This document shows positions 20,691-30,477 of a stretch of DNA of 64,000 bases, one piece after another (within the stretch, counting starts at the first letter, position 1; each line of letters begins with the position of its first letter). Under the pieces are notes generated by a model, which saw nothing but the letters and a program-made list of their open reading frames with translations, searched no databases and was not told the DNA's origin. This stretch comes from Salvia splendens (lineage: Eukaryota > Streptophyta > Magnoliopsida > Lamiales > Lamiaceae). The stretch lies in NCBI RefSeq assembly GCF_004379255.2, contig NC_056051.1:25289267-25353266 (forward strand), given 5' to 3'. The position numbers and the translations under genes were made by a program.

Positions 20691-22917
20691 AAATAACCAT
20701 CCTCATTAACCAGCTTCAGATTCCATAACCATTTCCATTCTTCCATTATCACTCATTTCAAGCTTTCTCTCCCTCCAACAATGGCGGCATCACCACCACC
20801 AAAACTAAAACCAAACCCTACAGCTTCCTTCTTCTTCTTCTTCTTCTTCCTCAACCTCCTCCACCACTGCGCTGCCCACCCCGACGCCACCCCCCTCCTC
20901 ACCTTCAAATCCACCGCCGACCCCTCCAACTCCCTCCTCACCTCCTGGAACTCCACCTCCGACCCATGCACCTCCTGGCTCGGCGTCTCCTGCCTCCACA
21001 ACCGCGTCGCCCACTTAATCCTCCAAAATTCCGGCGTCGCTAATTTCACTCTCCAACCTCTACCGCCTCGATCTCTCCCGCAACAGCTTCTCCGGAGAAA
21101 TCCCCCTCTCCGTCAACCGCCTCACCCATTTGCTCACCCTCCGCCTCGAGGAGAACTCCTTCTCCGGCGCAATTTCCGATTTACACTTGCCGAATTTGCA
21201 GGAATTCAACGCGTCGGGGAATAAGCTCACCGGAGCTATACCTAGCTTGTTTTCTAAATTCCCTGCGTCGTCGTTTTGGGGGAATCCGGCATTTTGCGGG
21301 CCGCCGCTGGAGAAATGTGGTGCAATTGCGTCGCCGGTGAGCCCTAAAACGACGGTCTCCTCCTCTCCGACTGCAATTCCGGTGGAGACTATTCCTAATT
21401 CTTCGGCGAAAGCGAAGCATAAGGTTAAATTTAGCAACATTGCTATAATTGGTATTATAATTGGGGATTTATTTGTTCTAGGGTTAGTTTCTCTGCTTTT
21501 ATATTGCTATTTCTGGAGGAACTATTCGAGTATGCTGAATTCGGAGAAGAGCAGCGTGCAAGCGGAGAAAATAGTGTATTCTTCGAGCCCGTACCCGAAC
21601 CATGCCCAGTCCGAGAGGGGGAAGATGGTGTTCTTCGACGGGGAGAGGAGGTTCGAGCTCGAGGACTTGCTGAGGGCGTCGGCCGAGATGCTGGGGAAGG
21701 GCGGGTTTGGGACGGCCTACAAGGCGATTTTGGACGACGGGAATGTGGTGGCGGTGAAGAGGTTGAAGGATTTGAATGTGGCCGGGAAGCGGGAGTTTGA
21801 GCAGCAGATGGAGGTGCTGGGGCGGCTCCGCCACCCGAATTTGATCGGGTTGAAGGCGTACTACTTTGCTCGGGATGAGAAGCTGTTAGTTCATGAGTTC
21901 ATGCCTAATGGGAACTTGTTTTGGCTACTTCATGGTAAGAACTGTGTTCAGTGCTCTGTTTCACTCTATTTTGTTGCTGTTGTTTGTCATTATATGCTTA
22001 AAGATTTTGTTTCTTGTTTTAGATTCTTGATGTGGAGCTAATTTAGTAGCTGAATTTGAAAAGATAGGACCCATGTGTTTAATAGAATGTGATGATATAT
22101 TGATATGTCATTGTTTAATTTGCAGGTTGTATAGAAATGCTTTTTTGACTGGTAATGATTTGTTTCTTAGCTAATTATGCTCTGTTCTTGTCTCTTGAGG
22201 CTCATGTTTGTCTGCTTGTTGTTAGCTCGAACCACCCGTGGCTCGGATAGCTAGCAAAAGCGTTTCTTGATGTTGATGGCTCATCCAACTTGGTCGTGTT
22301 TTAATTTACTGCTTTATCTCAGGCAACCGAGGCCCGGGTAGGACTCCGTTGGACTGGACCACGAGGTTAAAGATCGCAGCAGGGGCAGCACGGGGGCTAG
22401 CCTTCATCCACAGCTCGGGGGCTCTCCTCAAGCTCGTGCACGGCAACATCAAGTCCACGAACGTCCTCATTGACAAGCAAGGCACTGCCAAGCTATCCGA
22501 CTACGGCCTCTCGGTCTTCGCATCGCCCTCGTCCGCCCCTAAATCCAGCGGCTACCGCGCCCCGGAGGCAGCTCTGGAGGGCCGGAAGCTGACCTCCAAG
22601 TCGGACGTCTACTCCTTCGGGGTCCTGCTGCTGGAGCTGCTGACCGGGAAATGCCCCTCGGTGGTCGACAGCGGCGGGCCGGGGATCGGGTACAGCGGGG
22701 TTGTTGATCTGCCGAGGTGGGTGCAGTCTGTGGTGAGGGAGGAGTGGACGGCCGAGGTGTTCGATCTGGAGCTCATGCGGTACAGGGATATAGAGGAGGA
22801 GATGGTGGGCCTGCTGCAGATCGCAATGGCGTGCACGCAGGCGGCGCCGGAACAGAGGCCGAAGAGCAGCTATGTGGTGAAGATGATAGAGGAGTTGAGA
22901 GGGGTGGAGGTGTCGGC

Positions 22918-23547
22918 TGATGGAGCTGCGAATTTTCGATGATGATGAATGCTCGTAAAAATAAATTACGACACAGAGATTTACGTGGTTCGATTTACTG
23001 AGGTAAATCTACGTCCACGGGAAGAAAAGAGGGCAGAGTTGTATTGCTTGATCTGTTTTCTACAGCTTACAAATACAAACTTGCTATCTGGTGTTTTATC
23101 TCTAGAGAGCTTAGCCTTTTTTCTACCAGATCTAAGTTCTATTTATATATTGAACTGAGATCGTGGCTTGCATCACCACCTTAAGTCGTGGAGGTCACGG
23201 AGGTCATGAGATCCTGCATGGCCACTAACTAGGCGGTGGCTTACATCATCAGTAATTATGTCGTGGATGTCGTGGATGTCGTGGAGGCTGCATGGGTCCA
23301 CCACTAGATAGATCGTGTCTCCCAGTTCGGTATTGCCGAGCAGCTTTTGCCGATGCTGAAACCGAACTGTTGAACTATTGCCGAGCAGCTTTTGCCGATC
23401 TGAGAGTAGAGCTTGATGCCGACCTGAGGGCAGAGCTTGATTGGTTGGCTTTTACCGAGCTGTAGGCTGAGGCCGAACTCTTTGGTCATGCCGAACTGAT
23501 ACTCTTTCTTGGGCTTTGTGCTGGCTTGTTTAGCACGTACTCCATCA
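22918..23547 (-). repeat. 3' LTR of the Tat element
   Basis: 630 bp; identical to 29,770-30,399 except, by eye, T versus G in CACCT(T/G)AAGTCG. Followed on the right by the polypurine tract (complement CTACCCCCCCCGAAAAG, 23,548-23,564). Confidence 0.95.
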
Positions 23548-23599
23548 CTACCCCCCCCGAAAAGCGAAGTGAATCTCTTCGGCATTCTGGATAAAGGTA

Positions 23600-24120
23600 C
23601 GGGGTAAGTTGATGTTTGTCTTTGGTCTTATGAAGTGAACTCTTCTTTGACCAGACTTGGTCCTTGGTCTTGACGAAATAAACCTCTTTGATCGGATTCG
23701 TCTGTGGTCTGATGAAATAAACATCTTTGACCGGACTCGTCTTTGGTCTGATGAAATAAACATCTTTGACCGGACTCGTCTTGTGTCCTAATTTGGCGAG
23801 TTTTATCGCGTGGATCGGACTTTCCCTTGTCCTAATTTGGGGATCGGACTTTCCCTTGTCCTAATTCGGGGATCGGACTTTCCCTTGTCCTAATTCGGCG
23901 AGTTTTATCGCGTGGATCGGACTTTCGTTGCAGTTCGTTTCAGACGAAGTGCTTGATTTTTAAGCCGAATTGTGGTCTTGTATCCTCTTTAGAAGCTTGG
24001 ACTTCACAATCGTTGGCTTATTGCAGCTCGTTTCAGACGACCTGCTTGTTTAAGCTGAATTGTGGTCTTGTATCTTCTGTAGAAGCTTTGACTCACAATC
24101 GTTGGCTTGTATATGTTCTA
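23600..24120 (-). repeat. Tandem repeats in the 3' untranslated part of the Tat element
   Basis: Three successive arrays: a 39-bp unit (TTTGGTCTGATGAAATAAAC...) at about 23,620-23,782; a 29-bp unit (GATCGGACTTTCCCTTGTCC...) at about 23,814-23,925; and a duplicated unit of about 95 bp (CGTTTCAGACGA...CACAATCGTTGG) at about 23,930-24,110. Such arrays next to the polypurine tract are typical of Tat-lineage elements. Confidence 0.85.
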
Positions 24121-24303
24121 AGAAGGGGATCAGCCTTCGAAGAACAAGATACCTCAGTTACATTTGTAAGAGACGACACTCACATAGATAGACACAACGC
24201 ACGTAAGACAAACAAAAACGCACATAGGCAAAGAGAGCAAAGAGAGCAAATAAAAAACAAGGAAAGCACATAAGACTGACTGACTGACTGACCGGACTGT
24301 CTC

Positions 24304-27300
24304 TTACAAATGGAACTTCTTGAGGTTGGAAATGTGCCATGTTCGGGGTACCTGTTCTCCTGACATGTGAGCCAATTTGTAAGACCCTTTGCCGAGGACT
24401 TCTGACACCCGATACGGACCTTCCCATGTAGGTTCGAGCTTGCCCAGCTTTTCTGCTCGGCTTACTTCGTTGTTTCTCAAGACGAGATCTCCCACTTGAA
24501 ATTGCAGCTTCTTCACCCTTTGGTTGTAATACCGGGCTACTTGCTCCTTGTACTTGGCTGCTTTTATGCACGCCAATTCTCTTCTTTCTTCGGCCAGATC
24601 TAATTCGGCTCGCAGTCCGTCGTCATTCATTTCTGAGGAGAAATTTAGAGTTCGGGGACTGGGTACGCCGATCTCCACCGGAATTACGGCTTCAGTGCCG
24701 TACACCAGACTGTACGGAGTTTCACCGTTGGAGATTGTGGGTGTAGTTCGGTAGGACCATAGGACTTGAGGGAGATTTTCTACCCATTGTCCTTTGGCTT
24801 GTTCTAACCGAGCTTTTAACCCTTTCACCAGGATACGATTTGTTACCTCCGTTTGTCCGTTTGCTTGTGGATGAGAGACCGAAGTGAACCGCTGTTGAAT
24901 ATTCAGCTCTTGGCACCAATTCTTGAACGTCTTGTCGGTGAACTGAGTCCCGTTATCCGAGATGAGGATGTGGGGTATGCCGAATCGGCACACTATGTTC
25001 TTCCAGACGAAATCTAATGCCTTCGAGCTCGTTATCGTAGCTAATGGTTCAGCTTCCACCCACTTCGTGAAGTAGTCCACGGCAACGATAAGGAATTTCA
25101 TTTGCCGAGGAGCTTGAGGAAGTGGTCCCACTATGTCTATGCCCCATTGCATGAAAGGCCAAGGGCTTTGCATAGTGGATAGATCGGTCTGAGGCATCCT
25201 TGGGATATTTGCATGGATTTGGCACTTCGGGCATGTCTTGACGAGCTGCACTGCTTCTTGTACCAAGGTTGGCCAATAATATCCCCATCTTAGAACTTTT
25301 TTAGCTAAAGCTCTAGCTCCGATGTGGCTGCCGCACGATCCTTCATGAACTTCTCTGAGAATGTAGTCCGTCTCTTCTGGTCCTACGCACCGCAATAACG
25401 GCTGGAGGTAAGACTTTCTAAAGAGGACTCCTTCATGAAGTTCGTACCGAAGTGCTCGGCACGTGATCTTCCGAGCTTCTCTCTTATCCTCGGGCAATTG
25501 TCCTTGATCCAGATACTGCAAGATCGGCGTCATCCAGTTCGGCGAGCTGGATACTGAATGTACCTCGGCTTCATCAATGCTTCGATGCATTAATTCTTCC
25601 GCCTTTGAGCTCGGATCTGAGGCCAACTTACTTAAGGTATCTGCTCGGCTATTTTCCGCTCTGGGAATGCGGATTATCCGAAAATAGGAGAAACTTCGGC
25701 TGATGCTTTGCGCTTTGTCCAAATACTCCTTCATTCTCTCGTCACGAGCTTCACTTGTACCCAACATGTGATTTACTATGACTTGTGAATCACAATGGAC
25801 TTTGAGAGATTTGACGAGCAGACTTTGCGCTAACTGGAGTCCGGCCAGGAGGGCTTCGTACTCGGCTTCATTATTAGTAGTGGGGAATAGGAACCGAAGT
25901 GAGTAGGTTACCTCGTGTCCGTCGGGAGCGACAAGTAAAATACCAGCTCCACTTCCCATCTTGTTTGAAGCTCCATCTACGAATCCGCTCCAGCAGTCCG
26001 GCGGCTCTACTTCGGATTCCAAGGGCTGTACTAGTTCGGCATTGGCAGAATTCTTCTGTTCGGCAATGACAGGAATTGCTTGATCGAACTTTGCTTCTGC
26101 AAGAAAATCTGCCAAGGCTTGTCCCTTGATAGCTTTCCGAGGTAGATACTCGATTGAGTGTTCTCCCAGCTCTATGGCCCATTTGGCGATTCTGCCTGAT
26201 GCTTCTGGTTTGGTCAAAACTTGCCGAAGAGGCAGATCGGTTAAGACGCATACCTTGTGAGCGTAGAAGTATGGCCGCAGTCTCCTTGCTGCATTTACTA
26301 ATGCCAGAGCAATTTTCTCCAGAGGTTGATACCTTGTTTCTGGACCTCTTAATGCTCGGCTTGTAAAGTAGATGGGAAACTGCTTTAGGCCTTCTTCTCG
26401 TACAAGCACCGCGCTGATGGTTTGATCCGATGCCGCTAAGTATAAGAGTATTACTTCGGCTTCGGTTGGAGCAGAGAGAATAGGAAGCTCGGCTAGATAA
26501 CTTTTGAGCTCGTCAAAGGCCTTTTTCTGCTCGGCTCCCCACTCGAACTTTGGTGCCTTTTTCAACACCTTGAAGAACGGCAATTGCTTTTCGGCTGCTT
26601 GGGAAAGGAATCGATTCAGTGCGGCTAGACATCCGGTTAGCCTTTGCACGTCATGTATGGACTTCGGCATCGCCATGTTCTGAATGACTTGAACTTTTGA
26701 GGGATTGGCCTTGAGTCCGTCCTTTGAAACCCAACAACCCAGAAACTTTCCCGAATCTACCAAAAAGGTACACTTTTGGGGATTAAGTTTGAGGTTGGCT
26801 TTCTTGAGCACGTTGAGAGTGGACTTGAGGTTGTCTTCGTACTCCGAAGTGCTTTTGCTTTTGACAACTATGTCGTCGACATACACTTCAACCTGCTTTC
26901 CGATTAGGTGCCGAAAAAGCTTGTCTACCATCCTTTGATAAGTGGCTCCGGCATTCTTTAAACCGAATGGCATCTTTTTATAAGCGAAAATGCCGAAATC
27001 GGTAATGAAAGCTGTTTTCGGAGCATCACTGTCATCCATCAACACTTGGTGATATCCTTTGTATAAATCAAGAAAACAGAAAATTTCGAAGCCGATCAAA
27101 GCTTCTACTTTTTTATCTATATTCGGAAGGGGATAGCAATCTTTAGGACAGTGCTTGTTTAGATCGGTAAAATCTATGCACATCCGCCATCCTCCTTCTT
27201 TCTTCTTGATCATCACAGGATTGGCCACCCAAGAAGGATATTTCACCTCGAAAAGTACATCCGCTTTTAGTAATTGGCGGACTTCGTCATGGATGACTTG

Positions 27301-27567
27301 GCTTCTTTCTGCCGCAAAGAGTCTTTGCTTCTGTTTTACTGGCCGAATTGAAGGATCAATATTTAACCGATGAGTGATTACCTCGGGGGGCACTCCGGTC
27401 ATATCCAACGGAGACCATGCAAAGACATCTTTGTACTCCTTGAGGAGCTGAATGGTCTTTTCCCGGAGTAGAGGCGTTCCTGCGAAGCCGATCTTGACCG
27501 TTCTGGATGGATCATCTTCGTATAACTGAACGGTCATTGAGTTCGGCCCTGGAGTGACTTCGGTCAT
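24304..27567 (-). CDS. pol: Retrotransposon pol: RT, RNase H, second RNase H, integrase
   Basis: 1087-residue open frame counted from the first ATG after the upstream UAG. Reverse transcriptase spans about 85-290, with CFLDLYKGYHQV, MPFGLKNAGATYQ and YVDD at 229-232. The first RNase H is at about 370-480. A second, archaeal-like RNase H is at about 525-655 (FVDGASN...NNEAEYEALLAGL...CDSQV...RADTLSKLA). Integrase has an HHCC zinc finger (HEGSCGSHIGARA...CPKC) and a DDE core (WGIDIVGPLP...SDNGTQF...HPQANGQTEV). It lies in the same frame as gag-pro with a single UAG between, so it is probably made as a read-through gag-pro-pol polyprotein. No disruption seen. Confidence 0.92.
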   Translation of the reverse strand: MTEVTPGPNSMTVQLYEDDPSRTVKIGFAGTPLLREKTIQLLKEYKDVFAWSPLDMTGVPPEVITHRLNIDPSIRPVKQKQRLFAAERSQVIHDEVRQLLKADVLFEVKYPSWVANPVMIKKKEGGWRMCIDFTDLNKHCPKDCYPLPNIDKKVEALIGFEIFCFLDLYKGYHQVLMDDSDAPKTAFITDFGIFAYKKMPFGLKNAGATYQRMVDKLFRHLIGKQVEVYVDDIVVKSKSTSEYEDNLKSTLNVLKKANLKLNPQKCTFLVDSGKFLGCWVSKDGLKANPSKVQVIQNMAMPKSIHDVQRLTGCLAALNRFLSQAAEKQLPFFKVLKKAPKFEWGAEQKKAFDELKSYLAELPILSAPTEAEVILLYLAASDQTISAVLVREEGLKQFPIYFTSRALRGPETRYQPLEKIALALVNAARRLRPYFYAHKVCVLTDLPLRQVLTKPEASGRIAKWAIELGEHSIEYLPRKAIKGQALADFLAEAKFDQAIPVIAEQKNSANAELVQPLESEVEPPDCWSGFVDGASNKMGSGAGILLVAPDGHEVTYSLRFLFPTTNNEAEYEALLAGLQLAQSLLVKSLKVHCDSQVIVNHMLGTSEARDERMKEYLDKAQSISRSFSYFRIIRIPRAENSRADTLSKLASDPSSKAEELMHRSIDEAEVHSVSSSPNWMTPILQYLDQGQLPEDKREARKITCRALRYELHEGVLFRKSYLQPLLRCVGPEETDYILREVHEGSCGSHIGARALAKKVLRWGYYWPTLVQEAVQLVKTCPKCQIHANIPRMPQTDLSTMQSPWPFMQWGIDIVGPLPQAPRQMKFLIVAVDYFTKWVEAEPLATITSSKALDFVWKNIVCRFGIPHILISDNGTQFTDKTFKNWCQELNIQQRFTSVSHPQANGQTEVTNRILVKGLKARLEQAKGQWVENLPQVLWSYRTTPTISNGETPYSLVYGTEAVIPVEIGVPSPRTLNFSSEMNDDGLRAELDLAEERRELACIKAAKYKEQVARYYNQRVKKLQFQVGDLVLRNNEVSRAEKLGKLEPTWEGPYRVSEVLGKGSYKLAHMSGEQVPRTWHISNLKKFHL

Positions 27568-27600
27568 CTCGCTTGCCTCTGACTCCGGTTGCTGTGATTG

Positions 27601-29682
27601 CTATGCTTGATGGTGCCGAACTGATTGCTCGGCACTTCTAAGCGCAATCTGCAGACATTCTCTTGCTCTCTTTTGATCACCTCGGATGACCGCTATCCCA
27701 CCTTTAGTGGGGATCTTGATGGTGAGGTGATAAGTAGAGCAAACGGCCCGAACTGTGTTGAGCCAGTCTCTCCCCAGGATGATGTTGTACGGGGACCGAG
27801 CTTTCACCACAAAGAACTCGATCATAGTACTGGAGCTTGTAGGCGCTTTTCCCACCGTGATCGGAAGGCTGATAATACCTTCAGGGCGGGTGTCCTCCTG
27901 GGCGAAACTTTTCAGAGGAATTGGAGCCGGACTGAGCCGGGCTGGATCCAATTCCATTTTATCGAAACATTCTTTAAAAAGAACGCTGACTGACGCTCCT
28001 GTATCCACAAATACTCTGTGGATCAGTTTGTTTGCCACTCCGGCTTGAATGACAATAGCGTCTTGGTGAGGAGAGATGGCTGGGACGGGATCGGCATCTG
28101 AAAATGTAATCACTTCGTCTTTCTTCAGCCTTTTATGTGTTGGCTCCTCTTGATTGGAACCTCTGCGTTCTGCTTTTAGGGACGACTTAGTCTTCCCGGC
28201 AGGGAGAGCATCAATAGTCTGGATTACTCCATCATATTGCGGCTCGTCGTCGTCTTCGGGATCCTCATGCCTTTTCGGATCCTGAGGATTGCAGTTCGCA
28301 CCTCTCTGCCTTTTGTTCTTTTTCGGCTGCTTGCTTTGGTATTTTTTTAACGTTCCTGTTTTCACAAGAGCATCAATACCTGCAGCCAAATTTCGGCACT
28401 CCTCGGTATCATGACCGTGGGCTTGATGGAAGAAGCAATATTGATCCTGAGGTCGCCGCGCGGCCGATTTCGTCATCCGCCTTGGCTTTTCGAACATATC
28501 GGAATGTAGTTCGAAAATTTCCGTTCTTGACTTGTTCAATGGTACGAACTGAGCGGGCGGCTTCTCAGGATTGAGACGTGGTCCCAATCTGCCTTGTACC
28601 GGTGCCCTTTGAATTCTTTCAAAAGGAGTTCGGCGAGGAAACCTCTGATCGCTATGATCGGGCTTCTTTTCGTCTCCTCTAGATGAGCTGTCTAAAGACC
28701 GTTTTCGACGGTCTGCCTCATCGGCACGGGAGAACTGGTCCGCAATGTCCCACATCTCTTGAGCTGTTTGCGGACTGCATTCCACGAGCTTTCTGTAGAG
28801 AGCTCCGGACAGGATTCCATTTTGGAATGCCGAAATGACGAGTAGATCATTGAGATTATCTACTTGTAGGCATTCCTTATGGAATCTCGTCAGGAAGTCG
28901 CTGATCTTTTCGTCGCGACCTTGACGTATAGAAAGCAGCTGAGCCGAAGTGATCCGGGCTTCCGCTTTCTGAAAGAACCTCCTGTGGAAAGCATCCATTA
29001 GATCTCGGTAGGATCTAATGCTGCCTTGAGTGAGGCTGTCGAACCACCTTCTGGCGTTCCCGATGAGCAGCTCGGGGAACAGCTTGCACATATGGATCTC
29101 ATTGAGACCCTGGTTCGCCATATTATATTGATAGCGTCCCAAGAAGTCATGAGGATCCTCTAGCCCGTCATAAGTCATTGACGGTGTCCGGTAGTTCCGC
29201 GGCAAAGGAGTTCGGGTGATATCGTCCGAAAACGGAGTCTTTAATGCTCCGTACATGGCGAACCCGATATCTCTTTGGTACGGAGGAGATGGAGTTCTCC
29301 TGTGGTTCCGGTACCGAAGAGGAACGGGAACATGTCGGGGTTGAGGATTCTTCCTCCTGGAAGACACGTTACTACTGCGGTAGTGACTTTCATGTCTGGA
29401 TGAGGAGGGAGAATCCGCCGTTGTCTTCTCCGGCTGTTGGCTCTTCTGCAGGAAGGTTAAGAACTCCTCCTGCTTCTCGGCTAAGAACAGCTTGACAGCT
29501 TCATTTAAATCGGGCTGCTGGGAAGATTCGGTGCGATGACTCCTGGAGCGGCTTGTTCCTTCTTCGTGAGAACTGGAGACAGATTTCTCACGAGGCTGCT
29601 TTCCAGGCCTATGGGCTGCTGGATTAGCTTCCTCATGGTTATCACGGACGGAGGCACGGGTGTTATGTGATCTGGTATGCAT
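27601..29682 (-). CDS. gag: Retrotransposon gag-protease polyprotein
   Basis: 693 residues from the ATG at 29,682; an upstream in-frame start at 29,718 would add only a poly-lysine run coded by a homopolymer tract. Residues of about 168-320 form the retrotransposon gag domain (YDGLEDPHDFLGRY, FPELLIGNARRWFDSL, FHRRFF). A zinc-knuckle-like motif YCFFHQAHGHDTEEC lies at about 415-430. Retropepsin has the catalytic DTGAS at about 559-563 (HRVFVDTGASVSVLF) and IILGRDWL downstream. It ends at UAG (27,603-27,601), followed in frame by CAA UCA and pol. Confidence 0.92.
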   Translation of the reverse strand: MHTRSHNTRASVRDNHEEANPAAHRPGKQPREKSVSSSHEEGTSRSRSHRTESSQQPDLNEAVKLFLAEKQEEFLTFLQKSQQPEKTTADSPSSSRHESHYRSSNVSSRRKNPQPRHVPVPLRYRNHRRTPSPPYQRDIGFAMYGALKTPFSDDITRTPLPRNYRTPSMTYDGLEDPHDFLGRYQYNMANQGLNEIHMCKLFPELLIGNARRWFDSLTQGSIRSYRDLMDAFHRRFFQKAEARITSAQLLSIRQGRDEKISDFLTRFHKECLQVDNLNDLLVISAFQNGILSGALYRKLVECSPQTAQEMWDIADQFSRADEADRRKRSLDSSSRGDEKKPDHSDQRFPRRTPFERIQRAPVQGRLGPRLNPEKPPAQFVPLNKSRTEIFELHSDMFEKPRRMTKSAARRPQDQYCFFHQAHGHDTEECRNLAAGIDALVKTGTLKKYQSKQPKKNKRQRGANCNPQDPKRHEDPEDDDEPQYDGVIQTIDALPAGKTKSSLKAERRGSNQEEPTHKRLKKDEVITFSDADPVPAISPHQDAIVIQAGVANKLIHRVFVDTGASVSVLFKECFDKMELDPARLSPAPIPLKSFAQEDTRPEGIISLPITVGKAPTSSSTMIEFFVVKARSPYNIILGRDWLNTVRAVCSTYHLTIKIPTKGGIAVIRGDQKRARECLQIALRSAEQSVRHHQA

Positions 29683-29750
29683 TTTTTTTTTTTTTTTTTT
29701 GGGTGGAAAAAGGGTCAAAAATTCGCTTTATCACAAATTTGGTTCTCTGT

Positions 29751-29768
29751 TTCCCACAGACGGCGCCA
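29751..29768 (-). other. Primer-binding site
   Basis: One base inside the 5' LTR the minus strand reads TGGCGCCGTCTGTGGGAA. It starts TGG like all tRNA-CCA complements, and its first nine bases match the tRNA-Asp type primer site common in plant gypsy elements. Confidence 0.7.
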
Positions 29769-29769
29769 G

Positions 29770-30399
29770 TGATGGAGCTGCGAATTTTCGATGATGATGA
29801 ATGCTCGTAAAAATAAATTACGACACAGAGATTTACGTGGTTCGATTTACTGAGGTAAATCTACGTCCACGGGAAGAAAAGAGGGCAGAGTTGTATTGCT
29901 TGATCTGTTTTCTACAGCTTACAAATACAAACTTGCTATCTGGTGTTTTATCTCTAGAGAGCTTAGCCTTTTTTCTACCAGATCTAAGTTCTATTTATAT
30001 ATTGAACTGAGATCGTGGCTTGCATCACCACCTGAAGTCGTGGAGGTCACGGAGGTCATGAGATCCTGCATGGCCACTAACTAGGCGGTGGCTTACATCA
30101 TCAGTAATTATGTCGTGGATGTCGTGGATGTCGTGGAGGCTGCATGGGTCCACCACTAGATAGATCGTGTCTCCCAGTTCGGTATTGCCGAGCAGCTTTT
30201 GCCGATGCTGAAACCGAACTGTTGAACTATTGCCGAGCAGCTTTTGCCGATCTGAGAGTAGAGCTTGATGCCGACCTGAGGGCAGAGCTTGATTGGTTGG
30301 CTTTTACCGAGCTGTAGGCTGAGGCCGAACTCTTTGGTCATGCCGAACTGATACTCTTTCTTGGGCTTTGTGCTGGCTTGTTTAGCACGTACTCCATCA
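29770..30399 (-). repeat. 5' LTR of the Tat element
   Basis: 630 bp; see the 3' LTR. The 69-codon open frame inside it (29,801-30,010) recurs exactly at 22,949-23,158 and is LTR sequence, not a gene. Confidence 0.95.
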
Positions 30400-30477
30400 T
30401 CGGCATCGGACGACGCGGTAGAGTCGGTGTCGGAGTCGCCGTCGGCGTCGGAGGATATCTGCAGAGCTAGTGAATGA

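Larger units (their letters stand above)
22918..30399 (-). mobile_element. Young Ty3/gypsy LTR retrotransposon, Tat lineage
   Basis: 7482-bp element in minus orientation within the last exon of the LRR receptor gene. It is flanked by the 5-bp duplication TCGGC (22,913-22,917 and 30,400-30,404). LTRs are 630 bp and begin/end TGATGGAG...CTCCATCA. Gene order: gag-protease (29,682-27,601), then reverse transcriptase, RNase H, a second RNase H, and integrase (27,567-24,304). The extra RNase H between the first RNase H and integrase marks the Tat group (Ogre/Retand relatives). Both reading frames are open, and by eye the LTRs differ at one base, so the insertion is recent and the element may be autonomous. 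Confidence 0.95.
20781..30477 (+). pseudogene. LRR-III receptor pseudokinase gene (At1g68400-like), deleted and split by a retrotransposon
   Basis: Membrane LRR receptor of the atypical-kinase type. Exon 1 is 20,781-21,934; exon 2 starts at 22,323 (TCTCAG|GCAACC), is cut at 22,917 by an LTR element, and resumes at 30,405 with stop at 30,475-30,477. The N-terminus has a signal peptide with an F run, then an LRRNT (WNSTSDPCTSWLGVSC). At about 21,033-21,045 the frame jumps from HLILQNSG to LYRLDLSRNSFSG: some 55 residues (about two LRRs) usual in the family are missing and frame is lost. Then come LRRs, a membrane helix (IAIIGIIIGDLFVLGLVSLL) and a kinase with GKGGFGTAYKA and [15 protein letters not shown] replaces HRDxKxxN and DYG replaces DFG, as in probable inactive receptor kinases. 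The insertion swaps the last 24 or so codons (SASDDAVES...) for a few from the LTR. Confidence 0.85.

Noticed and set aside
22949..23158. 69-aa protein gene, identical copy at 29,801-30,010
   Set aside because: Both lie in the same position of the two LTRs; the frame is LTR sequence.
24158..24571. Overlapping minus-strand open frames within the pol region, and plus-strand frames such as 27,625-27,993
   Set aside because: Shadows of gag-pol in other frames; they lack family similarity.
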